A stretch of DNA of 64,000 bases from Hyphomicrobiales bacterium (GTDB lineage Bacteria; Pseudomonadota; Alphaproteobacteria; Rhizobiales; Xanthobacteraceae): positions 1 to 64,000 of the forward strand of contig JAFKKG010000028.1 of NCBI GenBank assembly GCA_017305715.1. Direction: 5' to 3'. The position numbers were made by a program, and so were the translations under genes. This document shows positions 29,334-38,217 of the stretch, piece after piece; the first letter of the stretch is position 1; each line of letters starts with the position of its first letter. The notes under the pieces are model-generated. The model was given only the letters and a program-made list of their open reading frames with translations. It was not told the origin of the DNA and ran no database searches.

Positions 29334-30536
29334 CTACTTGACCGCCTCGACCAGGGCCATGCCTTCGCCCTGCCAGTGGCCGGCCCCCAGCACCACAATC
29401 TGGGCAGGGGCTGCAAGCTTTTCAACCTCGAGCCCGGTCGGATCGTTGGGCGGGAACAGCGCGCCGCGCGAGATCGAAAGGGCGGCGAGCGCAAGGCCCA
29501 GCGGAAATTGTGTTTCCAGCGTGTGTCCGAACGTCGTGCCGGTCGTGCGCACGGCGAAGCCGGGGTGCTGGCCGAGGAAGGCCTTTTCCTCCGACGTCAC
29601 CGGTTCGACGCCGGTTGCTCCGGTGATCAGGCCGATATCATCGGAAGCCACGCCGAGCTGCGGCCACATCGCTTCCAGCGATCTGGTCACTGCACCCGGC
29701 TGGTTGCGTTGCGCGAGGTCGGCGACGACCTTGGTCAGCCTGGCATACGGTTTGGCGCCGCGCGCCTCGGCATGTTCGCGGGATTCCATCACCAGAAAGC
29801 AGCCGGCGGAGCCGAGCGCAAAGCCGCTGTTTTCCTTCCGCTCCCAGACCGGTGAGAACTTGTCCTTCAGATTGAAGTCGCCGAATTCAAACAGGATCAG
29901 AAGGTCGGCACGTTCGCCATTATGGGCGGCTCCGACCAGCGCGATATCGCTCTGCCCGGATTCGATCCGCGCGAGCGCAATCCGCGCCGCGTCGATACTG
30001 GCGGCTTCCTCGCCCATGAAAGTCCGCGACGTGCCACAGACGCCGTGAACGATGGCGATGTTGCCGGCGAGCAGATTGGACAACTGGGCCAGGAACAGGG
30101 TCGGCCGCAGATCGTTCATCAGCCGTTCGTTGAGGAAACCGGGACTCGAATTGCCCTGCGCCGCGGCGTTCAGGATCGCCATGTCGACCGCAATATCGCG
30201 TTCGCCGCCGCCGGCGGCGACGATCATGTCGGTCCGGCCAAGGATTTCGGCGTTGCCTTTGATGCCGGCCGAATCCAGCGCCAGCCCGGCGGCATAGGTG
30301 CCGATGCGCTGCCACGCTTCCATCTGCCGCTGGTCGCCCTTTTTCGGGATCTGGGCGTCGAAGCTGACCGGAGCGAGCGGATGGACGATGTAGGGCGCAA
30401 AGCGCTTGTCGTCGACATTGATGCGCTTCTGGTTCAGCGCATCCCAATGCGCGTCGAGGCCCTCACCGAGCGAGGACACGATGCCGATGCCGGTGATCCA
30501 GACTTCCTTCGCGGGCGGGGATTGAGACTCAGTCAT
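29334..30536 (-). CDS. fabF2XL: Beta-ketoacyl-ACP synthase homolog lacking one catalytic His
   Basis: A 400-residue ketosynthase-fold protein. The nucleophile Cys167 (VHGVCGTSRTF) and the second His339 (FGHTLETQF) are kept. Where ordinary synthases have NAHGT, this one reads GATGV, placing Thr308 in place of the first catalytic His. It may act as a non-extending partner or chain-length factor with the intact fabF1XL product; that is inference. It overlaps fabZXL by eight bases. Confidence 0.85.
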   Translation of the reverse strand: MTESQSPPAKEVWITGIGIVSSLGEGLDAHWDALNQKRINVDDKRFAPYIVHPLAPVSFDAQIPKKGDQRQMEAWQRIGTYAAGLALDSAGIKGNAEILGRTDMIVAAGGGERDIAVDMAILNAAAQGNSSPGFLNERLMNDLRPTLFLAQLSNLLAGNIAIVHGVCGTSRTFMGEEAASIDAARIALARIESGQSDIALVGAAHNGERADLLILFEFGDFNLKDKFSPVWERKENSGFALGSAGCFLVMESREHAEARGAKPYARLTKVVADLAQRNQPGAVTRSLEAMWPQLGVASDDIGLITGATGVEPVTSEEKAFLGQHPGFAVRTTGTTFGHTLETQFPLGLALAALSISRGALFPPNDPTGLEVEKLAAPAQIVVLGAGHWQGEGMALVEAVK

Positions 30537-31002
30537 GCGCGAGCGCCTGCAGGGGGAAACCGATCTTCTCGGCCAGCGCGTCCATGTGCACGCGAAGGCT
30601 GGGGTCGGGGAAGGGGGCGAGGCCGAAGGTGATTTCAGCGCTGCACTTCAATTGCTTGCCGATGCGCCCCTTGCACTTGGTGACGGCAAAGCCGGACCCT
30701 TCGTGTTCGACCTTGGCCTCGATCGTCAGCAACTCACCAGGACTGACGAAACCGCGCATCTTGGCTTCCTTCACGATGGCCAGAAACGGCATGCGCTTGA
30801 ATTTCAGCACGCCGAGCAGGAGCCAGCCCGAGCTTTGCGCCATCGCCTCGGTCAGCAAGACGCCGGGCATGATGGGAAAGCCCGGAAAGTGCCCCTCGAA
30901 AATGGTGTGCTTTTCCGGAACCTGGGCTTCGACCATAATCGTCCGTTCGTCGAGATTGAGGTCGACGATACGATCGATCAGCTTGAAATAATCAAGGTCC
31001 AT
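30529..31002 (-). CDS. fabZXL: 3-hydroxyacyl-ACP dehydratase, VLCFA cluster
   Basis: A 157-residue hot-dog-fold dehydratase. The catalytic His38 in EGHFPGFPIMPGVL and Glu52 in TEAMAQSSG match the FabZ pattern. It removes water from hydroxyacyl-AcpXL during very-long-chain fatty acid synthesis. Translation is coupled to fabF2XL by overlap, and acpXL ends nine bases upstream. Confidence 0.9.
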   Translation of the reverse strand: MDLDYFKLIDRIVDLNLDERTIMVEAQVPEKHTIFEGHFPGFPIMPGVLLTEAMAQSSGWLLLGVLKFKRMPFLAIVKEAKMRGFVSPGELLTIEAKVEHEGSGFAVTKCKGRIGKQLKCSAEITFGLAPFPDPSLRVHMDALAEKIGFPLQALAHD

Positions 31003-31011
31003 GGGGGGCGA

Positions 31012-31308
31012 TTACGCGCCCGTGCCCGCGTTCTTGGCCGCGACCAGTTCGTCGATGCGATCGGCGAGGTTTTTCAGCACGAAGTACTGTTCGGTCGTGG
31101 CCTTGCCGTCGTTGACCTCCTGGGTCCATTTTTCGAGCGGCATCTTGATTCCGAACGCCTTGTCGATGGCAAAGGCGATGTCGAGGAAGTCCAGGCTGTC
31201 GATGCCGAGGTCGTCGATGGCGTGGCTCTCCGGCTTGATCGTGTCGCGCGGAATGTCGCAAGTCTCAGCGATAATGTTGGCGATCTGATCGAATGTGGAG
31301 GACATCAT
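31012..31308 (-). CDS. acpXL: Acyl carrier protein AcpXL
   Basis: A 97-98 residue specialised carrier for 27-hydroxyoctacosanoate-type chains destined for lipid A. The phosphopantetheine site is Ser38 in [12 protein letters not shown]. It is longer than housekeeping AcpP, with an extra segment [19 protein letters not shown], which is typical of AcpXL. Two adjacent ATG codons (31308, 31305) are possible; AAAGG is four or seven bases upstream, slightly favouring the second. It is the first gene of the minus-strand operon. Confidence 0.92.
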   Translation of the reverse strand: MMSSTFDQIANIIAETCDIPRDTIKPESHAIDDLGIDSLDFLDIAFAIDKAFGIKMPLEKWTQEVNDGKATTEQYFVLKNLADRIDELVAAKNAGTGA

Positions 31309-31487
31309 TAAGCCTTTGATATATTGGAGATAAATCCGGAACGGCTTGGAGGAAGGCGGGCGCGTCGGATTCCCTCGGCCGGAGTCGAGAGCCCGTATAT
31401 CGGAGCCCAGCCCTGAGTTCAATGGAGGTCGGCAAGCCCGGCGGGAACCGGTTTGGCGTAAAAAATGGCAGGTTTCCCGGCCCGCGG

Positions 31488-31958
31488 CTAGTTGTGTGGC
31501 ATCACGGAAATCCGCGCGCAGTCCCGGCGTCCCATCAGCACGCAATCCTGGGTCCGGCGCAGATCCGCGATGCTCATCGCGAGCCAAATGCCGATGGCGG
31601 TCAAGGCGACGGTGAAGGCCAGCGCCGCGACATTGGCCAGCATGCGATGGCGGAAATCGTCCGGTTCGTCGCGGGGGCGTTCGTAGCGGGACAGGTCCTT
31701 TGCCGCCGGTCCGCCGTGGGTCCGTTCGGCCGGTTCATCGCGGTATCCGGGTTCGTCGCGGTGCGCGGGCTCGCTGCGAGGCCCTGGCTCGCTCCGATTC
31801 CCGGGCGGATGGGCCGAGGTGCGCGGCCGGAATTTGACCACGACGTGCTCGTCATCCCTGTGTATCGGCAGTTGGGTCTTCACTGCAGTCGGTCCGCGAG
31901 GTTGTGGCGTTATTTTAGCATGGTCGCCGCGTTTCCAACATGAAATGTTGGTGCGCAT
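31488..31958 (-). CDS. Hypothetical single-pass membrane protein
   Basis: A 156-residue protein with a charged, Arg/Glu/Pro-rich N-terminal two thirds (several repeats of the type '[12 protein letters not shown]') and one membrane helix near the C-terminus ([20 protein letters not shown]), followed by a short tail with two Cys ([15 protein letters not shown]). The start is uncertain: Met at 31958 gives [12 protein letters not shown]; a longer frame starts upstream. No family recognised. Confidence 0.5.
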   Translation of the reverse strand: MRTNISCWKRGDHAKITPQPRGPTAVKTQLPIHRDDEHVVVKFRPRTSAHPPGNRSEPGPRSEPAHRDEPGYRDEPAERTHGGPAAKDLSRYERPRDEPDDFRHRMLANVAALAFTVALTAIGIWLAMSIADLRRTQDCVLMGRRDCARISVMPHN

Positions 31959-32072
31959 CGGTGCAGTCCTATCCCCGCAGAGTAACATGGAACTGAGTTT
32001 CGCCGCAGGCAGCCTCATGCCATAACGAAACCGGTCTTAACGTTTCCCTGAGTCAATCCGAGGGTTCAAGTC

Positions 32073-32699
32073 ATGGCCAATCTACGCGAACCGATCCTCA
32101 AGCCGGTCCCGATCCTGTCGCTCCGTCCGACCCAGATGACGGTCGGAATCCGGGAGGTGAAGGAAAAGCGCAAGCGCTGGCGTGAGCACAAATCGGCCAA
32201 GAAGCGCGCTGAATTGCTCGGCAAGCACATGATCCCCGTCGTCCATGGCCCCGACGATCGCTACTATGTGGTCGATCACCATCATTTGGCGCGTGCACTG
32301 CACGATGAAGGCGTCAAGGACGTTCTGGTCACCGTGATCGGCGATCTCACCATGGTGCAGCGCGAGGCGTTCTGGGGCGTGATGGACAACAAGCGATGGG
32401 TCTATCCGTATGATGCCAAGGGCGAGCGCCGGCATTTCAAGGATCTTCCGAAATCGGTGTCCGACCTCAAGGACGATCCGTTCCGCAGCCTTGCCGGCGA
32501 ACTGCGGCGCGCCGGCGGGTTTGCCAAGGACACCACCCCGTTCAGCGAATTTCTGTGGGCGGATTTCCTGCGCCGCAAAATGTCGCGCAAGAAAGTGGAA
32601 GACGATTTCGAGTGGGCGACGGAGAAGGGCCTCGGCTTCGCCAAGAGCAAGGACGCGGTCTATCTGCCCGGCTGGTGCGGTCCTGCCTCGGACGATTGA
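32073..32699 (+). CDS. ParB-like nuclease-fold protein
   Basis: A 208-residue protein of the ParB/sulfiredoxin-like superfamily (ParBc_2 type). Residues about 10-100 contain the core: LRPTQMTVGIREV, IPVVHGPDDRYYVVDHHHLARALHDEG. It lacks the helix-turn-helix and dimer domains of a chromosome-segregation ParB, so it is probably not a true partition protein. A run of basic residues sits at 28-50. The function is unknown. Confidence 0.75.
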   Translation: MANLREPILKPVPILSLRPTQMTVGIREVKEKRKRWREHKSAKKRAELLGKHMIPVVHGPDDRYYVVDHHHLARALHDEGVKDVLVTVIGDLTMVQREAFWGVMDNKRWVYPYDAKGERRHFKDLPKSVSDLKDDPFRSLAGELRRAGGFAKDTTPFSEFLWADFLRRKMSRKKVEDDFEWATEKGLGFAKSKDAVYLPGWCGPASDD

Positions 32700-32720
32700 T
32701 TGCGACGTCGCATGGCGCGG

Positions 32721-33299
32721 CTATTTCGGTAGCCGCCCCATCATGTAGAACTCGTCGTTCGGCCGCATCGCGGTGACGTTGGCCAGCCGGTTCGACAGCG
32801 CAAAGAACGCCGCGATCGCGGTGATGTCCCAGATGTCATCGTCGGTGAAGCCGTGGCCGGCCAGTTCCGCAAAATCCTGTTCGGAGACCATGTTGGCCTG
32901 CTGGCTCACCTTCATGGCGAAGTCGAGCATGGCGCGCTGGCGCGCCGTGATGTCGGCCTTGCGATAGTTCACGGCGATCTGGTCGGCGATGACGGGGTTC
33001 TTGGCCCGGATGCGCAGGATCGCGCCATGGGCGATCACGCAATAGTGGCACTGGTTGGCGCTGGACGTCGCCACCACGATCATCTCGCGCTCGGCCTTGG
33101 TGAGGTCGCTGTCCTTTTCCATCAGCGCGTCGTGATAGGCAAAGAACGCGCGGAATTCGTCGGGACGATAGGCCAGCGTCAGGAACACGTTGGGCACGAA
33201 TCCCGATTTTTCCTGCACCGCCAGAATGCGGCTGCGGATATCCTCCGGCAGCTTGTCGAGGGAGGGCGTCGGAAATCGCTTTGCAACAGGCTGCGTCAT
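32721..33299 (-). CDS. Peroxidase-related AhpD-like protein
   Basis: A 192-residue alkylhydroperoxidase/carboxymuconolactone decarboxylase-fold protein. The redox motif Cys84-x-x-Cys87-x3-His91 (NQCHYCVIAHG) is intact, as in AhpD reductases and 'uncharacterized peroxidase-related' enzymes. It is convergent with the ParB-like gene. The physiological electron donor is unknown. Confidence 0.88.
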   Translation of the reverse strand: MTQPVAKRFPTPSLDKLPEDIRSRILAVQEKSGFVPNVFLTLAYRPDEFRAFFAYHDALMEKDSDLTKAEREMIVVATSSANQCHYCVIAHGAILRIRAKNPVIADQIAVNYRKADITARQRAMLDFAMKVSQQANMVSEQDFAELAGHGFTDDDIWDITAIAAFFALSNRLANVTAMRPNDEFYMMGRLPK

Positions 33300-33483
33300 G
33301 GAAAGGTCCCGGCTCTGGCCGCGGTGATGCGGCGAACCGAAAGCTTAGTCGATGGCCACGTCGGCGCAAGGCAGGTTTGAGCCGGTCTAGCCGTCACATG
33401 ATGGGTATTGCTGCGCGGCCAGACTTCGTTCAAGGGTTGAAGAGCAGATCTCAGTAACGGCTGCTAGCGAAGCCGGAGGGACT

Positions 33484-33768
33484 ATGACCAAGCGGCCAAC
33501 AGCCGGCAGCAGGCTTGCAAGCGCGACTTCCCGCCCCCCTGTGAAGAAATTGCCTACCCGGGGATTTCCGATCCAGCGCGAAATACAGAAACTGCAGGAC
33601 GCACTGAACGCCTTTAACGAACGAATTGCGGAATTGGAGAGCGAAGGTCATCGGGGTCGTGCGATGAAGGTGTTAAGGACCAACGCGTTGGATTTCGCGC
33701 GTCAGATTGATGAACTTCGCAGTCTGCTGGTTGAACCTGCTTCGAAGAATTCGCCGAAGGCGCGGTGA
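33484..33768 (+). CDS. Small hypothetical protein with a coiled-coil
   Basis: A 94-residue protein with a basic, Ser/Thr/Pro-rich N-terminus and an amphipathic helical C-terminal half (QREIQKLQDALNAFNERIAE onward) that looks like a short coiled coil. No signal peptide or membrane segment. No family recognised. Confidence 0.5.
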   Translation: MTKRPTAGSRLASATSRPPVKKLPTRGFPIQREIQKLQDALNAFNERIAELESEGHRGRAMKVLRTNALDFARQIDELRSLLVEPASKNSPKAR

Positions 33769-33782
33769 ACGCAGAAGAACGC

Positions 33783-33820
33783 GTGGGGCGGATTGGAGCC
33801 GAAGGCGTAATCCGCCGCTT
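33783..33820. repeat. Short hairpin repeat in a gene-free stretch
   Basis: Eight-base arms GGCGGATT (33787-33794) and AATCCGCC (33809-33816) flank a loop that itself contains a small stem (AGCC-GAA-GGC). Similar 'ggcggatt..aatccgcc' hairpins are frequent between genes in bradyrhizobia, from memory. The remaining bases 33821-34106 hold nothing I can identify. Confidence 0.5.
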
Positions 33821-34106
33821 GGGTTACAGCATTGCCCGGGATTGAGGTCGGGCCATCGTCGGAATTGAGGACGACGCAAAGTGATTGTGGAGTATTCGCT
33901 GCGACGAACCGCCGCGACTCCGAGATCACGAACAACACGTACAGCACCTGCAGCATCGGGGGCGCCCGTTGCCCGGACTCGTAACTGACGCAATCACGAC
34001 AGGTCGATCACCTTCCCAGCATCCGTCACTTCTGGCACTCGCAATCGCCGTTGGTCGCGTTATACGCAGTGGCTGTTCCTATCAGCCCGCACGCCGCAGC
34101 CCATGG

Positions 34107-35852
34107 CTAGCGCAGCGGCTTCTTGAGCAGCGAGAAGCGGTCGGGATCGAGCCCCATCGACGGTTGCAGCATCGGCGCTTCGACGGCGCGCGGTTCCAGC
34201 GAGCGTGCCGCCGGCCGGTCGTTGATCGTGGGATCGTTGGGGACGTCGCGGTGCGAGGTCGCGCCGCGCCAGCGGTCCAGCACGGCGCTGACGAAATGCA
34301 TGTCATGGCCGGCGGCGGCCGACGGCGCGGTTGCGATCGTGGCCTCGCTGCGCGGCAACTGGTGGATCGGCACTTCCTTGAAGCGCAGCCGGGTCGGCAG
34401 CGCCACGCCTTCACCGAAGGCCAGCACTTCGCGGGTGCCGAGTGACGGCACGAACGACAGCAGATTGGCGGCGGCATCCGAGACCGCCGAGCGCAGCAGC
34501 GCCTGGTCGCGGTCGTTGGCAAGGCGCATCGCAAACAGCGTGTTGCACTGGGAGATGATGGTGGCGTCGAGCTCGGCCGGCCGCTGCGTGACCAGGCCGA
34601 GATAGACGCCGTATTTGCGGCCTTCCTTGGCGATGCGCGAAACCGCCTTGCGGGTCGGTCCGAAGCCGATATTGCGGTCGGCGGCGGCGTAACGGTGCGC
34701 CTCTTCGCAGACGAACAATAGCGGCGACACGCCGTCGCTCCAGAGGCCGAAATCGAAGGCCATGCGGCACAGCACCGACACCACCGAATCGACCACTTCA
34801 ACCGGGAAGCCGGCAAGCTGCATGATGGTCATCGGCCGGCCGTTGGCGGGCAGGCGGAACAAATGGCTGATGACTTCCGCCATGGTGTCGCCGCCGACAT
34901 TGGCGTTGTCGAACATGAAGGTGTAGCGCGGGTCGTTGCGCACGGTCTCGATGCGCGAGATCAGCTTGTGATAGATGATGCGCGACGAGCGGTTTTCCAG
35001 CTTGCCCATGCGCTCGTCGATCAGCGAAATCAGGTCGACCAGCCGGTATGGCACCGGCGTATCGACGGTGTAGCCGATCGCCTTCGGATCGATCCGCTTC
35101 AACCCGACGCGGTCGGTGTTCTGATACTGGGTGTAGATGCCCTTCGCCATCGGGATGACTTCGGCGAGGATGTCGAGCTCCTCCGGCACGCCGGGGCGGC
35201 CGGCGAACAGCACGTCGACGATTTCCTCGAAATTGAACAGCCAGAACGGCAGTTTCAGGTTTCGCGGATTGAGCACCAGCGCACGGTCGCCGAAGCAACG
35301 GCCATATTCATTGTGGACGTCGAGCAGGAAGATGCGCAGGTTCGGGCGCGATTTGAGGATTTCGTTGAGCAGCAGCGACACGCCGGTCGATTTGCCGACG
35401 CCGGTCGAGCCGAGTACCGCGAAATGCTTGGACAACATTTCCTCGACGTCGACATAGGCGATCACCGAGCGGTCCTGCTGCAGGGTGCCGACATTGATCT
35501 GGTCCGATCCGGTCGGCGCGTAGACCGTGCGGAGCTCCTGGTTGGTGATCAGTTCGACCGCATCGCCGATCGTCGGATAGTGGGTGACGCCGCGCTGGAA
35601 TTTGGGGCGGTCGCCGCCGAGGATCTCGCCGAGCAGGTCGACGCCGGCGGTGGCGATGTAGCTGTCGGAGGTCGGCAGATCCTCACATGATACGTCGGTG
35701 ATCATGGCGACGATGGTGGAGGTTGCGCAGCGGATGCTGATGAAGCGGCCGACGGTGGCGCGTACTTCCGAGGTCGCGATCTGACTTACCGCCAGAAGTC
35801 CGACCCGCGCGAGGGAACCGCGCACCGAAATCACACGTCCGAAGGAAGTCAC
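34107..35852 (-). CDS. HerA-like DUF87 hexameric ATPase
   Basis: A 581-residue HerA/FtsK-superfamily ATPase. An N-terminal beta-barrel HAS domain (about residues 1-115) precedes Walker A GSTGVGKST at about 148-156 and a later Walker B region LLFVCEEAH. HerA proteins are DNA pumps that often pair with NurA nucleases or defence modules; no NurA, Sir2 or other partner is adjacent here, so a chromosomal maintenance role is as likely. It starts at GTG 35852. The downstream tail is Ala/Thr-rich. Confidence 0.85.
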   Translation of the reverse strand: MTSFGRVISVRGSLARVGLLAVSQIATSEVRATVGRFISIRCATSTIVAMITDVSCEDLPTSDSYIATAGVDLLGEILGGDRPKFQRGVTHYPTIGDAVELITNQELRTVYAPTGSDQINVGTLQQDRSVIAYVDVEEMLSKHFAVLGSTGVGKSTGVSLLLNEILKSRPNLRIFLLDVHNEYGRCFGDRALVLNPRNLKLPFWLFNFEEIVDVLFAGRPGVPEELDILAEVIPMAKGIYTQYQNTDRVGLKRIDPKAIGYTVDTPVPYRLVDLISLIDERMGKLENRSSRIIYHKLISRIETVRNDPRYTFMFDNANVGGDTMAEVISHLFRLPANGRPMTIMQLAGFPVEVVDSVVSVLCRMAFDFGLWSDGVSPLLFVCEEAHRYAAADRNIGFGPTRKAVSRIAKEGRKYGVYLGLVTQRPAELDATIISQCNTLFAMRLANDRDQALLRSAVSDAAANLLSFVPSLGTREVLAFGEGVALPTRLRFKEVPIHQLPRSEATIATAPSAAAGHDMHFVSAVLDRWRGATSHRDVPNDPTINDRPAARSLEPRAVEAPMLQPSMGLDPDRFSLLKKPLR

Positions 35853-36250
35853 GATGTTGAACCTGGCATGTCAAGAATTGGGTCTGGCCCCCATTATGGG
35901 CGGCCGGGAATAGCGAAACGGTTAAGCCGGCGCGGTTCCGGATTCGCTAAATCCGCGGCATCCTTGCTCAGGCCTCGTTTTGCAAGTGTTTCCGAGGGGG
36001 CATAGACTCGCAAATTGCGCAGGAAAATCAGTGCTTTTTCGCATTCGGCGGCGCCTGCGGGACCGGCTCCCGATTAATCCCTTGTTTACCATCGCGAAGG
36101 AGAGGCCGGGGCCCGTAGCCGCGCGGTAAGCTGCTGTGCCGGTGCGCGATTGGAAGCTGCCCGCGCATCGCGGTAACCGATCGCTAACCGCAAGTTGTAA
36201 CCCGCCTTCCACCTGTCTTGCGTAACGATGTCCCGTTTGGGAGGGACCAG
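35853..36250. other. Divergent intergenic region
   Basis: This 398-base stretch separates the divergent HerA-like and GGDEF-EAL genes and must contain both promoters. I see no strong conserved gene, repeat or operator in it; small frames here lack coding character. Confidence 0.6.
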
Positions 36251-38161
36251 GTGCCTTTCGATAGCGGCCATCACATGCCGGGCGGCTTGCCGAATCCTGC
36301 CGAGAAGAGGGGGGCGGCGAGGCGCGTCGCCGTTGGTGCTGTCGCGCTCGCCGTGGCGATGTCGGCCTACCTGGCGACCTCGGCGTGGGATGCCCGCGAA
36401 CGCGGATTGCTGGTCCTCGTCGCCGTCCTCACGGTCATTGTCGGTCTGCTGCTAAGGCGTCATCGCTTGTCCGAACAGCGGTTGGCGGCCGAGCGGCTCC
36501 AGCTCAGCGTTGCCGTGAACAACATCCCGCAAGGCCTTGTTCTCTATGATGCATCCGCGCGGATCATCATCTGCAATCAGCCCTATATTGAGATGTTCGG
36601 CCTGTCGCCGGATGTCGCCAAACCCGGCTGCACGATGTACCGCCTGATCGAGCACCGCAAGGAGACCGGATCCTTTGACGGCAATGTCGAGGAGTTCTGC
36701 AATGCCATCATCCGTACGGTATCGCTGGGCAAGGCCACGCGTCAGCTGACGGAAGCGCCGGGCGGCCGGGCGATCGAGATCGTCAACCGGCCGCTCAAGG
36801 CGGGCGGTTGGGTGGCCACGATCGAGGACATCACCGAGCGCACGCGCGCCGACGAGAAAATCGCCCATCTGGCGCATTACGACGCGCTGACCGACCTGCC
36901 CAACCGGGTGCTGTTTCGCGAACGGCTGGCACAGGCGCTCAAGGCGGTCCGGCCGGGCGAGCAGCTCGCGGTGCTCTATATCGACATCGACGAATTCAAG
37001 AGCGTCAACGATGCCCTCGGCCATGCGATCGGCGACGAGCTTCTCAAGGGCGTCGCCGAGCGCCTGCGCACCTGCCTGAAGCCGACCGATGTCGCGGCGC
37101 GGCTCGGCGGCGACGAGTTTGCCGTCATTCAGACCGCTATCAAGAAACAGTCGGAAACCACTCAGCTCGTTGATGGAATTTATGCAGCGATCAGGTGTCC
37201 GCTGGAGTGCTCGGGCCATTCGATCTCCACCGATGCCAGCATCGGTATCGCGCTCGCCCCGGGCGATGGGCTGGAACTGGACCAGTTGCTGAGGAACGCA
37301 GACCTCGCATTGTATGGCGCCAAGGGTGACGGGCGGCGGACCTACCGCTTCTTCGAGCCCGGCATGGATGCCCGCGCCAAGGAGCGGCGGGTCCTGGAAC
37401 TCGAACTGCGGCAGGCGATTTCGGACGGGGGCCTCGAGGCCTACTACCAGCCGGTGCTCACGCTCGAGGATGGCAAGATCAGCTCCTGCGAGGCGCTGCT
37501 GCGATGGCGGCATCCCGAACGCGGCATGATCTCGCCCGCCGAGTTCATTCCGGTCGCGGAAGAGACCGGCCTGATCAACGAACTCGGCCGCTGGGTGCTC
37601 AACACGGCGTGCGCCGAGGCTGCGAACTGGCCGGAAGAGGTCCGCGTCGCGGTCAACGTCTCGCCGGTCCAGTTCAGGAGCCAGACGCTGGCGCTCAACG
37701 TGGCGGCGGCGCTTGCCGCCTCCGGCCTTGCCGCCTCCAGGCTCGAACTTGAGATCACCGAGGCGGTGCTGATCCGCGACGACGAAATGGCGCTGGAGGT
37801 CCTGCATCAGTTGCGCAAGCTCGGCGTGCGCGTCGCATTGGACGATTTCGGCACTGGCTACTCCTCGCTCAGTTATCTGCAGCGCTTTCCGTTCGACAAG
37901 ATCAAGATCGACCGCTCCTTCATCAAGGATCTGGCAGGCTCGGGCGCTTCGTCGTCGATCGTCCAGGCGGTGGTGAACATCGCGGCCGCCAGCGACATGA
38001 CGACGACGGCGGAAGGGGTCGAGACCGAGCAGCAGCGGAATTTGCTGTACATCCTCGGCTGTACCGAGATGCAGGGCTTCCTGTTCAGCCCCGCGATAAC
38101 GGCTGTGGAGATACGGCGGTTGTTGCTGACGCACCGCGGCCAGGCCGTATCGGCGGCTTGA
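36251..38161 (+). CDS. Membrane-bound GGDEF-EAL cyclic-di-GMP protein with PAS
   Basis: A 636-residue signalling protein. Two hydrophobic segments lie at about residues 24-45 and 52-68, a PAS-like sensor at about 80-195, a diguanylate cyclase domain with intact GGDEF (RLGGDEFAVIQ, near 286) at about 200-370, and a phosphodiesterase domain with intact EAL (SCEALLRWRHPERG, near 414) at about 380-630. Both catalytic motifs look functional, so net activity cannot be predicted. GTG 36251 follows GGGAGGGA seven bases upstream and is preferred over a TTG at 36218. Confidence 0.9.
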   Translation: MPFDSGHHMPGGLPNPAEKRGAARRVAVGAVALAVAMSAYLATSAWDARERGLLVLVAVLTVIVGLLLRRHRLSEQRLAAERLQLSVAVNNIPQGLVLYDASARIIICNQPYIEMFGLSPDVAKPGCTMYRLIEHRKETGSFDGNVEEFCNAIIRTVSLGKATRQLTEAPGGRAIEIVNRPLKAGGWVATIEDITERTRADEKIAHLAHYDALTDLPNRVLFRERLAQALKAVRPGEQLAVLYIDIDEFKSVNDALGHAIGDELLKGVAERLRTCLKPTDVAARLGGDEFAVIQTAIKKQSETTQLVDGIYAAIRCPLECSGHSISTDASIGIALAPGDGLELDQLLRNADLALYGAKGDGRRTYRFFEPGMDARAKERRVLELELRQAISDGGLEAYYQPVLTLEDGKISSCEALLRWRHPERGMISPAEFIPVAEETGLINELGRWVLNTACAEAANWPEEVRVAVNVSPVQFRSQTLALNVAAALAASGLAASRLELEITEAVLIRDDEMALEVLHQLRKLGVRVALDDFGTGYSSLSYLQRFPFDKIKIDRSFIKDLAGSGASSSIVQAVVNIAAASDMTTTAEGVETEQQRNLLYILGCTEMQGFLFSPAITAVEIRRLLLTHRGQAVSAA

Positions 38162-38217
38162 ACCACCGGGCCCGGTTTGCTAATCAAGTTCAAGCCAAGA
38201 ACAAGAAACAGGGCAGG

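Noticed and set aside
32073..32699. Chromosome-partition ParB
   Set aside because: Only the ParB-like fold is present; the HTH and dimer domains and a parA neighbour are missing.
34107..35852. HerA-based defence system
   Set aside because: No NurA, Sir2, DUF4297 or other known partner is adjacent, and the gene lies in ordinary chromosomal context.
36452..38134. 560-codon antisense frame opposite the GGDEF-EAL gene
   Set aside because: Same shadow effect; composition is Arg/His/Gln-rich without motifs, while the plus strand holds intact GGDEF and EAL motifs.
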